Source: Rhodococcus_F sp040656415
Lineage (GTDB): Bacteria > Actinomycetota > Actinomycetes > Mycobacteriales > Mycobacteriaceae
Reading direction: 5' to 3'
Length of the DNA stretch: 64,000 nt
Assembly: GCF_040656415.1 (NCBI RefSeq)
Contig: NZ_JBFAMC010000001.1
Span: 1,488,001 to 1,552,000 of the forward strand
The translations under genes were made by a program, and so were the position numbers. Position 1 is the first letter of the stretch; every line of letters starts with the position of its first letter. Positions 32,825 to 41,346 of this stretch are shown piece after piece. The notes under the pieces are model-generated. The model was not told the origin of the DNA. It ran no database searches and saw only the letters and a program-made list of their open reading frames with translations.

Positions 32825-33750
32825 CGGAGCATGTGCCGATCGCGGTAGTCGGTCCGACCGGTACCGGAAAATCAGATCTCGCACTGGATCTGGCCGAGCG
32901 GCTCGGTGGTGAGATCGTCAACATCGACGCGATGCAGTTGTACCGGGGAATGGACATCGGTACCGCCAAACTCGCACCCGACGAATGGCGAGGAATACCG
33001 CATCATCAACTCGACGTGCTCGACGTAACCGAGACGGCCACCGTCGCGAACTACCAGAAGGCGGCGGCTCGCGACGTCGAGGCGATCTTGGGTCGCGGTG
33101 CTGCGCCGATCATCGTCGGAGGATCCATGATGTATGTCCAGGCGCTGCTCGACGAGTGGAGTTTTCCCGCCACCGACGCGGCGATACGGGCGCGATGGGA
33201 GGAGGTTCTGGCGGAACGGGGAGTCGCGGCAGTGCACGAAGAACTGAGCCGTGTGGACCCCGAGGCCGCAGCATCGATCCTGCCGACCGACGGCAGGCGC
33301 TTGGTCCGAGCGCTGGAGGTCGTGGAGATCACCGGTAGGCCGTTTGCGGCGTCTGCGCCGCGTATCGGCAAGCCGCGATGGGGCACACGCATCGTCGGCG
33401 TCGACCGCGATACCGCCGAACTCGACGAGAGGATCAATCGCCGCACTCGACTGATGTTCGAGCGAGGTCTCGTCGACGAGGTGCGGGGGTTGATCGAGGT
33501 GGGTTTGCGCGAAGGTGTGACGGCTCCTCGCGCGATCGGTTACGCCCAGGTCCTCGCTTGGGTCGATGGCGAATACGATCTCGGCGAAGCGCAGGAGCGT
33601 ACCTTCATCGGCACCCGCCGGTACGTGCGCAGGCAGCGATCGTGGTTCCGGCGGGATGCGCGCATCCGTTGGGTGGACGGTGGCGCCGCGGACCTCGTTG
33701 ACATCGTGGATCGTGCCCTCGCCGACGTCGGGGTGTCGGGACACTCGTGA
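32821..33750 (+). CDS. miaA: tRNA dimethylallyltransferase MiaA
   Basis: MiaA transfers a dimethylallyl group to A37 of tRNAs, the step before MiaB. The 309-residue protein has the P-loop GPTGTGKSD at residues 10-18, the family marks NIDAMQLYRGMDIGTAKLAPDEW (38-60) and HHQLDVLDV, and GGSMMYVQALLDEWSFP near residue 100. The C-terminal TRRYVRRQRSWFRRD tRNA-binding stretch is intact. GTG 32821 overlaps the preceding stop codon. dapF follows 69 bases later, the order seen in mycobacteria. Confidence 0.96.
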   Translation: MTEHVPIAVVGPTGTGKSDLALDLAERLGGEIVNIDAMQLYRGMDIGTAKLAPDEWRGIPHHQLDVLDVTETATVANYQKAAARDVEAILGRGAAPIIVGGSMMYVQALLDEWSFPATDAAIRARWEEVLAERGVAAVHEELSRVDPEAAASILPTDGRRLVRALEVVEITGRPFAASAPRIGKPRWGTRIVGVDRDTAELDERINRRTRLMFERGLVDEVRGLIEVGLREGVTAPRAIGYAQVLAWVDGEYDLGEAQERTFIGTRRYVRRQRSWFRRDARIRWVDGGAADLVDIVDRALADVGVSGHS

Positions 33751-33819
33751 ACCGTGGCGCGCCTCCGCCGTTCAGCGCGGTTGGCAATGCGTCCGTAACC
33801 GTTGGATAGAGTGGTGCGC

Positions 33820-34689
33820 ATGGACTTCAGCAAGGGACACGGAACCGAGAACGACTTCGTGGTCCTCCCTGATCTCGATGTCCGTATCGAACTGTCTGCT
33901 CCACGGGTCAGCGCGTTGTGTGATCGCCGACGAGGCATCGGAGCCGACGGAATCCTGCGCGTGGCCAAGGCCGGCGCGTTGGCGACCGCAGGTGTCCTGG
34001 CTGCGCTGCCAGAAGGTGTGTCCGACGACGACTGGTTCATGGACTACCGCAACGCCGACGGTTCGGTTGCCGAGATGTGCGGCAACGGTGTCCGCGTCTT
34101 CGCGCACTACCTTCGGTCAGCAGGACTCGAAGCGCGTGAGGAGTTCGTGGTCGGCTCGCGCGCGGGCGGCAAACCCGTGACCGTGCATTCCGCCGACGGT
34201 GCCAGCGGCGACGTCACAGTGGACATGGGCGCTGTCCGGGAGTTGGGTACCAGTACCGCGACCATAGACGGCAAGGTGTTCAGCGGCATCGGAATCGATG
34301 TCGGCAACCCGCATCTGGCCTGCGTGGATCCGCATCTCACAGCAGCTTCACTTGCGGCCCTCGATCTGACGGCCTCCCCGGGGTTCGATCCGGGCTTCTT
34401 CCCTCACGGCGTCAACGTGGAGATCCTCACCCGGATGGATTCCGGCGCCGTGCACATGCGTGTGCACGAGCGTGGGGTCGGTGAGACGCGATCGTGTGGC
34501 ACCGGCACGGTTGCCGCGGCAACCGCCGCCCTGCGTTTCGACGGGTCCGATTCCGGCCAGGTCGATGTTCATGTTCCAGGTGGTCAGGTCACTGTGACGC
34601 TATCCGGTGGACGGGCGGCTCTACGCGGTCCGTCCACTCTTGTGGCGTCGGGGGACCTCGACGACGGCTGGTGGAACAGCCTGGGTTGA
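33820..34689 (+). CDS. dapF: diaminopimelate epimerase
   Basis: DapF interconverts LL- and meso-diaminopimelate for lysine and peptidoglycan synthesis, without a cofactor. The 289-residue protein carries both catalytic cysteines: C87 in AEMCGNGVRVFAHY and C226 in TRSCGTGTVAAATAAL, in the normal two-fold pseudo-symmetric layout. It begins MDFSKGHGTENDFVVLPD, typical of the family, from ATG 33820. The TTG-started extension of six codons is not needed. It works in the same pathway as dapA at the left end of the window. Confidence 0.96.
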   Translation: MDFSKGHGTENDFVVLPDLDVRIELSAPRVSALCDRRRGIGADGILRVAKAGALATAGVLAALPEGVSDDDWFMDYRNADGSVAEMCGNGVRVFAHYLRSAGLEAREEFVVGSRAGGKPVTVHSADGASGDVTVDMGAVRELGTSTATIDGKVFSGIGIDVGNPHLACVDPHLTAASLAALDLTASPGFDPGFFPHGVNVEILTRMDSGAVHMRVHERGVGETRSCGTGTVAAATAALRFDGSDSGQVDVHVPGGQVTVTLSGGRAALRGPSTLVASGDLDDGWWNSLG

Positions 34690-34746
34690 TCGCTCGCGCG
34701 AAATGCGTGTGCATACCGCGGGCAATCCGTGGAATCATGAAGGTGT

Positions 34747-36201
34747 ATGACGAAAACACATGGCAAAGAAGAATCGCCGATCTTCGACTCCGCTGAGTTG
34801 ATCTACGACGACGATCGTCCTTCGGTCGGCGACATGCAACTCGAGGACCGCAGTGCACTGCGCCGCGTCGCCGGGCTGTCCACCGAACTCACCGACATCA
34901 CCGAGGTCGAGTACAGGCAGTTGCGCCTCGAACGCGTGGTGTTGGTAGGTGTATGGACGCAGGGGACTGTGGCGCAAGCCGAATCCAGCATGATCGAGCT
35001 CGCCGCGCTTGCCGAGACTGCCGGGTCCGAAGTTCTCGAGGGCCTGGTGCAGCGGCGTGACAAGCCGGACGCGGCCACCTACATCGGTTCGGGTAAGGCC
35101 GAGGAACTCCGCGAGGTAGTCCTCTCCACCGGCGCTGACACCGTGATCTGCGATGGTGAACTGACACCCGCTCAGTTGACTGCCCTGGAGAAGGTCGTCC
35201 GGGTCAAGGTCATCGATCGGACTGCGCTGATTCTCGACATCTTCGCCCAGCACGCCACGTCCAGGGAGGGCAAGGCGCAGGTTGCGCTGGCGCAGATGGA
35301 GTACATGCTGCCGCGACTGCGTGGCTGGGGTGAGTCGATGTCCAGGCAGGCGGGCGGTCGTGCAGGAAGCAATGGAGGCGTGGGTCTGCGCGGTCCCGGT
35401 GAGACCAAGATCGAGACGGATCGGCGCCGCATTCGGGAGCGGATGGCGAAACTACGCCGCGAAATCAAGGGGATGAAGGTCGCCCGCCTTACCAAGCGTT
35501 CCCGTCGACTCCGCAGCAAAGCACCGTCCATCGCGATTGTCGGATACACGAACGCCGGCAAATCGAGCCTGCTCAACGCATTGACCGGATCCGGCGTCCT
35601 GGTGCAGAACGCTCTTTTCGCCACCCTCGATCCGACTACCCGCCGGGCGGCTTTGGACGACGGCCGCGAGTACACCCTCACCGACACCGTCGGCTTCGTG
35701 CGGCATCTGCCCACGCAACTCGTCGAGGCCTTCCGGTCGACGCTCGAAGAGGTCACGGACGCGGACCTGCTCCTGCACGTCGTCGATGGTTCCGATCCGT
35801 TGCCCACAGATCAGATCAAAGCCGTACACGAGGTGATCACCGACGTGATCAGGGAGAACGACGCCTCTGCGCCGCCAGAGCTCATCGTGGTGAACAAGAT
35901 CGATGCGGCCGACGCGGTCACATTGACTCAGTTGCGCGGACTGCTGCCCGGCGCGTCGTTTGTGTCCGCTCGGACAGGGCAAGGTATCGCGCAGTTGCGA
36001 CAAGACATCTCCGAAGTCCTGGTCCGGCCGGAGATCGAGATCAGTGTCCTGCTCCCGTATACGCGGGGGGACCTGATGGCCAGGATTCACTCGGACGGGC
36101 AGATCCTCGACTCCTCCCACGAGGAGGACGGCACACGCGTTCACGCGCGGGTACCCGAGGCGTTGGCGTCGGCGCTCGTTGAGTACGGCAGCAGTGCCTG
36201 A
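34747..36201 (+). CDS. hflX: ribosome-associated GTPase HflX
   Basis: A 484-residue GTPase that binds and can split stalled 70S ribosomes. After a 55-residue polar extension, the HflX N-terminal domain (about 60-200) contains RDKPDAATYIGSGKAEEL. A helical linker with GLRGPGETKIETDRRRIRERM follows at about 215. The G domain has G1 GYTNAGKSS, G2/G3 in FATLDPTTRRAALDDGREYTLTDTVGFVR, and NKID (G4). In mycobacteria HflX contributes to macrolide tolerance and the hypoxia response. It starts at ATG 34747 and its last codons overlap the next gene. Confidence 0.95.
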   Translation: MTKTHGKEESPIFDSAELIYDDDRPSVGDMQLEDRSALRRVAGLSTELTDITEVEYRQLRLERVVLVGVWTQGTVAQAESSMIELAALAETAGSEVLEGLVQRRDKPDAATYIGSGKAEELREVVLSTGADTVICDGELTPAQLTALEKVVRVKVIDRTALILDIFAQHATSREGKAQVALAQMEYMLPRLRGWGESMSRQAGGRAGSNGGVGLRGPGETKIETDRRRIRERMAKLRREIKGMKVARLTKRSRRLRSKAPSIAIVGYTNAGKSSLLNALTGSGVLVQNALFATLDPTTRRAALDDGREYTLTDTVGFVRHLPTQLVEAFRSTLEEVTDADLLLHVVDGSDPLPTDQIKAVHEVITDVIRENDASAPPELIVVNKIDAADAVTLTQLRGLLPGASFVSARTGQGIAQLRQDISEVLVRPEIEISVLLPYTRGDLMARIHSDGQILDSSHEEDGTRVHARVPEALASALVEYGSSA

Positions 36202-37318
36202 CTGTTCGCGGTGGTCCACCGCAGTCGCAGTTGCCGTGCTCGCGGGCTCGGCACTACTCGCGCCTGCCACCGTCGGGTCTGCGCAGACGGTCCTGCCGGA
36301 CCGGAACCTCGTCGACGCGTCGGAATTCGTTCCGGTTTGCACCCCCGATGACTCCGTTGTCGGACCACCGGAAGAGGCATCCTTGGACGAATTGTCCGGT
36401 TTCGTCTCGACCGGAGGTCTGCTCTATGCGATCGGGGACAGCGGTTCCGATCGCGCTGTTGCGGTCATGGATGCGAACTGCACAGTACAGCGCTGGCTTC
36501 CCATACCCGTCGATCCGTACGACGTCGAGGATATGGCGGTCGGTCCGGATGGTCGCCTGTGGTTGGCGGATGTCGGGGACAACGGGCGTAGACGCGACAC
36601 TGTGGCTCTGATCTCGATGGATCGGGACACCGGCGTCGGCGAGTTGCATCGACTTTCATACCCGGACGGTCCACACGACGCTGAAACGATTTTGATCCAG
36701 CGTGACGGCACCCCATTGGTCGTCACGAAGGAATTGTTCGGGGCAGGCGGTGTGTACCGGCCTGTCGGTGACGCGGGAGTGGGCGGACTCGCCACGCCGG
36801 GTCCTACCCCGCTCGAGAAGGCCGGGGAGCTGGGCGCCCCGAAATCGGCCGGTGTCGACGCCGACGGGAGAGGGGTCACCGCTCCAGCGCTGAACTCGAC
36901 GATGTTCACCGGTGGCGCGGTGTCCGCCGATGGCACCGTGGCAGCCGTGCGCAACTACTCCGACGTGTTCCTTTTCTCCGCCCCGGATGGTGATCTGCTC
37001 GCAGCCCTCACATCCGGTCCTGCGGTGCGGGCGCGGGTGCCTTACCAGCCTCAGGGGGAGGCGGTCGCGTTCAACGAGAATGGCGATCTGCTGATCGGAT
37101 CCGAGGCTCGCGGAGGGCCCCTCCCGCCGGTCCAGATGCTGCCCGGTGCGGTGTCGCTGGTACACGATCAGGTTCGCGCCAAGACCGTTGCGGATGAAAG
37201 GCAGACGACGTCTCCCGGGGTGCTGTGGGGAATCGGGGTCGGCGCCGTTGCCGTGATCGCATTGGCGACAGCCCTCGGCTATCTCGTCCGCCGCCGTGCC
37301 CGTTCAACAATCCTCTAG
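36194..37318 (+). CDS. secreted, C-terminally membrane-anchored protein of unknown function
   Basis: A 374-residue protein with an N-terminal Sec signal (STAVAVAVLAGSALLAPATVGSAQ, likely cleaved after a Ala-X-Ala-type site), a roughly 300-residue extracellular domain, and a C-terminal membrane helix (GVLWGIGVGAVAVIALATALGYLV) with a stop-transfer RRRARS tail. The body has repeated strands such as LLYAIGDSGSDRAVAVMD, EDMAVGPDGRLWLADVGDNGRR and GEAVAFNENGDLLIGSEA, which suggest a beta-propeller. I do not recognise a function. GTG 36194 overlaps hflX; TTG 36179 is an alternative. Its end overlaps the convergent cyclase gene by 15 bases. Confidence 0.75.
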   Translation: MPDCSRWSTAVAVAVLAGSALLAPATVGSAQTVLPDRNLVDASEFVPVCTPDDSVVGPPEEASLDELSGFVSTGGLLYAIGDSGSDRAVAVMDANCTVQRWLPIPVDPYDVEDMAVGPDGRLWLADVGDNGRRRDTVALISMDRDTGVGELHRLSYPDGPHDAETILIQRDGTPLVVTKELFGAGGVYRPVGDAGVGGLATPGPTPLEKAGELGAPKSAGVDADGRGVTAPALNSTMFTGGAVSADGTVAAVRNYSDVFLFSAPDGDLLAALTSGPAVRARVPYQPQGEAVAFNENGDLLIGSEARGGPLPPVQMLPGAVSLVHDQVRAKTVADERQTTSPGVLWGIGVGAVAVIALATALGYLVRRRARSTIL

Positions 37319-37969
37319 GGCGACGGCACGAACGGGGGCACCGTCGAGTCCTGCCAATCGAATCGGGAATGCCGAGAACAGAGGGTTCGGTGTCGACAAT
37401 GCACCGAGGTTCGTCAGGTTCTCGAAGATCACACCGCCGGCACCGAGGAAGACTTCGTGGAAGGGGAGGTCTGCGACCTTTGTCTCGGCGCCGAAGCTCG
37501 AGGAGTCCGGACTCGGTAGATCGACACCGACCGACCGAATCTGTTGGGAGACAAGGTAGGCGGCAATCCTGGCCTCCAGGAAGGGGTGATCGAAATACAT
37601 GGGTGTGTTGAAGTGCTCGGACCACCCGGTCGCAAAGATCACGATCTCTCCCGGTTCGAGGTGTTCGAGTTGCGGGCTGACTTGATCGAACTCGATGCAC
37701 TGCTGCCTTCTCGCGTCCCTCACCCGGATGATGCGCGATCTACCGTGGAAGTAGGTCAATTCGACGTCGTCGATCGTGGCAGAACTCTCGATTCTGTGCG
37801 ACGGCGCGTCCACGTGAGTACCGCTGTGAGTTCCCATGTGCAAAGCGGATACCCGGAACCCATCGACCGGCACCGTCGCGACGGTCTCGAAGGAAACGGT
37901 TGGATCTCCTGGAAAGACAGACATTCCGGGCGCCAGAGGTTGACTCAGGTCGATGATGCGAACAGGCAT
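37304..37969 (-). CDS. cyclase family protein (kynurenine formamidase-like)
   Basis: A 221-residue metal-dependent hydrolase of the cyclase/KynB family. The zinc-binding signature HSGTHVDAPSH lies at about residues 47-57, preceded by LSQPLAPGMSVFPGDPTVSFE. GVDLPSPDS in the C-terminal half is the third conserved block. Family members hydrolyse N-formylkynurenine or other amides and lactones; no neighbour here points to tryptophan breakdown, so substrate is unassigned. ATG 37969. It stands alone, convergent with the secreted protein. Confidence 0.88.
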   Translation of the reverse strand: MPVRIIDLSQPLAPGMSVFPGDPTVSFETVATVPVDGFRVSALHMGTHSGTHVDAPSHRIESSATIDDVELTYFHGRSRIIRVRDARRQQCIEFDQVSPQLEHLEPGEIVIFATGWSEHFNTPMYFDHPFLEARIAAYLVSQQIRSVGVDLPSPDSSSFGAETKVADLPFHEVFLGAGGVIFENLTNLGALSTPNPLFSAFPIRLAGLDGAPVRAVALEDC

Positions 37970-38201
37970 GGTAGTTGTTCCTGTCAGTGCGGACGATACG
38001 CCGAGCTCCGTGGAACTTCGGTGGCATCCCGGTGGTAACCAGAGACACTCACCCGATCATTGTGCACAGAAATCCGAGTGCTTCGTGTTGCGATCCGAGC
38101 CGTGGTATTCGATACCAAGCCGGTTGGACCGCTTGTGCCGCACAGTATTCGGCATTGCGTCGATTCGCCGGCCTGCGTGATGAGTTGACGACCGGTGCGG
38201 G
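37970..38201. other. intergenic region between the cyclase gene and ptsH
   Basis: About 230 bases with no open frame of plausible coding quality, no repeat and no RNA motif that I can recognise. It should hold the promoter of the cyclase gene and the end of the ptsH transcript. Confidence 0.5.
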
Positions 38202-38459
38202 TCAGGCGTCGAGATCGGTCGAAACCAGTTGTGCCACCTTTTCGACGGTTTCCGCGTCTTCGCTGGTGACCGTGACATCGGTTCCCTTGGTGGCGCCCAG
38301 CGTCATGATGAGCAGGGCGGATCCGGCGTCCACCGGTTCGCCGTCGGGCACGGCGAGCGTGACGGGCACTCCGGCGGTGGTGACTGCTTCGGCGATGACT
38401 GCGGCGGGGCGGGCGTGGAGGCCGATGGCCGAACCGACTGCAACTGTGATGCTAGGCAT
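38202..38459 (-). CDS. ptsH: phosphocarrier protein HPr
   Basis: HPr carries phosphate from enzyme I to sugar-specific EIIA domains. The 85-residue protein has the phosphorylated His15 in GSAIGLHARPAA at the standard position. The place equivalent to the regulatory Ser46 in Firmicutes reads MTLGA, with Thr, as expected where HPr kinase is lacking. ATG 38459 has a strong AAGGAGG. It lies 211 bases downstream of the DeoR gene and in the same direction, where a fruK-fruA pair would usually intervene in relatives. Confidence 0.93.
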   Translation of the reverse strand: MPSITVAVGSAIGLHARPAAVIAEAVTTAGVPVTLAVPDGEPVDAGSALLIMTLGATKGTDVTVTSEDAETVEKVAQLVSTDLDA

Positions 38460-38670
38460 GTACTCCTCCTTACCAGGGTTGGGGTAATCGGTCGAGCGGG
38501 TGGGACGGTTTGTCATGAAGGCCGGGACCGGAATTCCGCCAGAGTGGTTCTGGCTGTGGCAGAACGGGGCCACTCCAGCGTTGACGACGTAGGACAGCCG
38601 CAGCTCTCCTCCGGGTCGGTTCTGCTTGCGGTCTGAACTGAATTCCCCCGGATTCAGCCATTGGGAACCG
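38460..38670. other. gap between deoR and ptsH; expected fruK-fruA genes absent
   Basis: These 211 bases separate two genes that in C. glutamicum and relatives flank fruK and the fructose PTS permease. Minus-strand frames here show no 1-phosphofructokinase or EIIBC residues that I can recognise. The stretch reads as a leader ending in the ptsH ribosome binding site. Confidence 0.55.
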
Positions 38671-39459
38671 TTAAGCGATTACCACTTCGACACCTTGATC
38701 GTGGAGACTCGTCCGATCTGTCGAATTGATCTCTTCGTCGGTCACAAGGATGTCGACGCTGTGGATAGGCGCAAAGCTCAGCAAGTGCTCCCGACCCACC
38801 TTCGACGAGTCGGCTACGACGACCACGAAGTTGGCGCAGCGAACCATTGCGCGCTTGACAGCCGCCTCGTCCGTGTCCGGCGTGGACAATCCGTGTTCGA
38901 CGCTGAGCGCATTGGTGCCGATGAAGGCCACGTCGACGCGGAGGACATTGAGAACCCGTAGGGCCTCTTCTCCCACCGTGGCCTGAGTAACTCGGCGGAC
39001 ACGGCCACCGAGCATGTGGAGGGTAACCGAGTTGATCGCCGTGAGGCACGCTGCGATAGGGACGGAGTTGGTGATCACCGTGAGGTCGAGATCGCAAGGA
39101 AGTTCGGGAATGATGCGCCCTGTGGTAGTCCCCGAGTCGAACAGGACACTGCCTCCGGCGGGTGGGAGGTAGGAGGCCGCTCGCTTGGCGATCCGGTCTT
39201 TGTGCTCGGCCCGGGTGTGGTCACGCTCTGCCCACCCCGGTTCTGTGACGGTCAGTAAGTTTGCAGGCACGGCGCCGCCGTGTACCCGGCGGATGTGACC
39301 GAGACGCTCGAGCAGAGCGAGATCGCGACGCACGGTCTCGGTGGTAACGCCGAAAGTGACAGACAGGTCCGCTACCGACATGCGTCCGCGTTGGGAGATC
39401 AGTGTGGCGACTGCTTGCCGGCGTTCTTCCGGATACACCCTGTTCCCGTCCCGCCTCAT
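38671..39459 (-). CDS. DeoR/GlpR-family transcriptional regulator (FruR-like)
   Basis: A 262-residue repressor: an N-terminal DeoR helix-turn-helix (RRQAVATLISQRGRMSVADLSVTFGVTTETVRRDLALLERLG, about 11-52) with RRVHGGAV after it, and a C-terminal sugar-phosphate sensor domain (LFDSGTTTGRIIPEL, VITNSVPIA, FIGTNALSVEHGLSTPD). Relatives control PTS genes in response to fructose 1-phosphate or fructose 1,6-bisphosphate. It is divergent from ptsI with a 174-base gap, which is the expected operator region. ATG 39459 (MRRDGNRVYPEERR) is chosen; the upstream frame lacks similarity. Confidence 0.9.
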   Translation of the reverse strand: MRRDGNRVYPEERRQAVATLISQRGRMSVADLSVTFGVTTETVRRDLALLERLGHIRRVHGGAVPANLLTVTEPGWAERDHTRAEHKDRIAKRAASYLPPAGGSVLFDSGTTTGRIIPELPCDLDLTVITNSVPIAACLTAINSVTLHMLGGRVRRVTQATVGEEALRVLNVLRVDVAFIGTNALSVEHGLSTPDTDEAAVKRAMVRCANFVVVVADSSKVGREHLLSFAPIHSVDILVTDEEINSTDRTSLHDQGVEVVIA

Positions 39460-39633
39460 CACAGTGGCCTTACTGGTATGACCACTATACGAGCATTTGG
39501 GTGATGTCACCGCTGAGGCTCGCCCACCACTAAATGTTTGTGGCATGTTGTTTTACGTCTGGCTGTGTTGATATGTCAAGAGCGCAGAGTAATCTCCGTC
39601 ACGTGGGCGAAAGTGCGCCTTTCAGGAGGTCCG

Positions 39634-41301
39634 ATGACCGAAGATCGTGAAGTCGTGCGTGGTACGCCGGTAGTTCCGGGTATCGCGTACGCGCCGGTGA
39701 TCTGGCCTGCACCGAGACCCGAGGTAGCGTCCGGAATGCCCCGGATCGACGGGTCGTTGCGGGACGGTGAGAAGGTTCGCTTCGAAGAGGCCGCCAATGT
39801 GGTTTCGCAGCGACTGCATGACCGTGCGTCGGCGGTCTCCGATGACGCAGCTGGTGTGTTGCGCGCCAATGCCGCGATGGCGGTGGACCGTGGCTGGATG
39901 GGCGCGGTGCATGAACTGATTACCGGTGGTGCACCGGCGGAAGAAGGGGTGGTCGAGGCCACCGAGCAGTTCGTGACTCTGTTCACCAAGATGGGTGGGC
40001 TGATGGCCGAGCGCGTGACCGACCTTCGCGATGTTCGGGATCGAATCGTCTCCGAACTCTTGGGCCTTCCGGAACCTGGAATCCCGACGCCCGTGACTCC
40101 ATCGATCCTCTGCGCCCGGGACCTGGCGCCTGCTGACACCGCGGGTCTCGATCCCGAAATGATCGTCGGTCTCGTCACGGCTCTCGGTGGGCCGACCAGT
40201 CATACCGCCATCATTGCGCGACAGTTGGGGATCCCTTGCGTCGTCGCGGTGCCCGGCCTCGAGACCGTGGCTTCAGGTGCGACCGTACTGCTCAACGGTG
40301 AGGCGGGCGAACTGATTGTGGAACCAGACCCCGACGAGGCTCGGTCGGCGGTGGAGCGAGGCCGTACCGAGCGGATGCGAATCCAGGCGTGGAAGGGTCC
40401 AGGTCGCACGAGCGACGGGGCGGCGGTACCCATCTTGGCCAACGTCCAGGACGGCGTCGGTGCGCGCTCGGCTGGAGCGACAGCTGCTGAAGGTGTCGGA
40501 TTGTTCCGTACCGAATTATGCTTCCTGGACCGTGATTCCGAGCCCGGTGTCGACGAGCAGGCCGACATCTACAGTGAGGTGCTCGAGGCCTTTGCTGGGC
40601 GAAAGGTCGTGATCCGGACACTCGATGCGGGTTCGGACAAGCCTCTGCCCTTCGCTTACCACGCCGACGAGGCAAACCCAGCACTCGGTGTTCGTGGCAT
40701 CCGTATTGCGGCAGACAACCCCGGCATCCTCAGCAGGCAGCTCGATGCGATTGCTGTCGCGGGTAATCGGGCGCAGGCACGTCCGTGGGTGATGGCCCCG
40801 ATGATCGCGACCCCCGCTGAGGCGGAGTCATTCGGAAGACAGGTGCGTGCCCGTGGGCTTGTGCCCGGAGTGATGGTTGAGGTTCCTTCTGCCGCACTGC
40901 TCGCGGACCGCATTCTCGAGCACGTGGACTTTCTGTCCATCGGTACCAACGACCTCGCGCAATACACGATGGCCGCTGACAGGATGTCGTCCGATTTGGC
41001 GTCACTGACCGACCCCTGGCAGCCAGCCGTTCTGACGCTCGTCGCCCGGACGGCAGAGGCGGGAATCGCCGCAGAAAAACCTGTCGGTGTGTGCGGTGAG
41101 GCGGCAGCCGACCCACTGCTTGCCTGCGTACTGATCGGACTCGGTGTCACGTCGTTGTCCTGTGCAGCTGCCTCGGTTTCCGCGGTCGGAGCGAAGATCG
41201 GAACAGTCTCGCTCGACGAATGTCGCCGAGCCGCACGGGATGTGCTCGCAGCCAGTGATTCGGCGCAGGCGCGGGACGCGGCCTTGCGTTCGCTGGGATA
41301 A
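39634..41301 (+). CDS. ptsI: phosphoenolpyruvate-protein phosphotransferase (enzyme I)
   Basis: Enzyme I moves phosphate from PEP to HPr. In the 555-residue protein the phospho-histidine is H190 in GGPTSHTAIIARQLG. The PEP-binding C-terminal barrel has GVGLFRTELCFLDRD, RTLDAGSDKPLPF, MVEVPSAALLADRIL, FLSIGTNDLAQYTMAADR and the catalytic cysteine region VGVCGEAAADP near residue 489. ATG 39634 follows AGGAGGT. It is divergent from the DeoR gene and has no sugar-specific enzyme II next to it, so it must serve EII proteins encoded elsewhere or a regulatory role. Confidence 0.95.
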   Translation: MTEDREVVRGTPVVPGIAYAPVIWPAPRPEVASGMPRIDGSLRDGEKVRFEEAANVVSQRLHDRASAVSDDAAGVLRANAAMAVDRGWMGAVHELITGGAPAEEGVVEATEQFVTLFTKMGGLMAERVTDLRDVRDRIVSELLGLPEPGIPTPVTPSILCARDLAPADTAGLDPEMIVGLVTALGGPTSHTAIIARQLGIPCVVAVPGLETVASGATVLLNGEAGELIVEPDPDEARSAVERGRTERMRIQAWKGPGRTSDGAAVPILANVQDGVGARSAGATAAEGVGLFRTELCFLDRDSEPGVDEQADIYSEVLEAFAGRKVVIRTLDAGSDKPLPFAYHADEANPALGVRGIRIAADNPGILSRQLDAIAVAGNRAQARPWVMAPMIATPAEAESFGRQVRARGLVPGVMVEVPSAALLADRILEHVDFLSIGTNDLAQYTMAADRMSSDLASLTDPWQPAVLTLVARTAEAGIAAEKPVGVCGEAAADPLLACVLIGLGVTSLSCAAASVSAVGAKIGTVSLDECRRAARDVLAASDSAQARDAALRSLG

Positions 41302-41346
41302 TTTGCAGGCGTCGATCAGTCGGGACCAAGTGCCCGTTCAGTCCTG

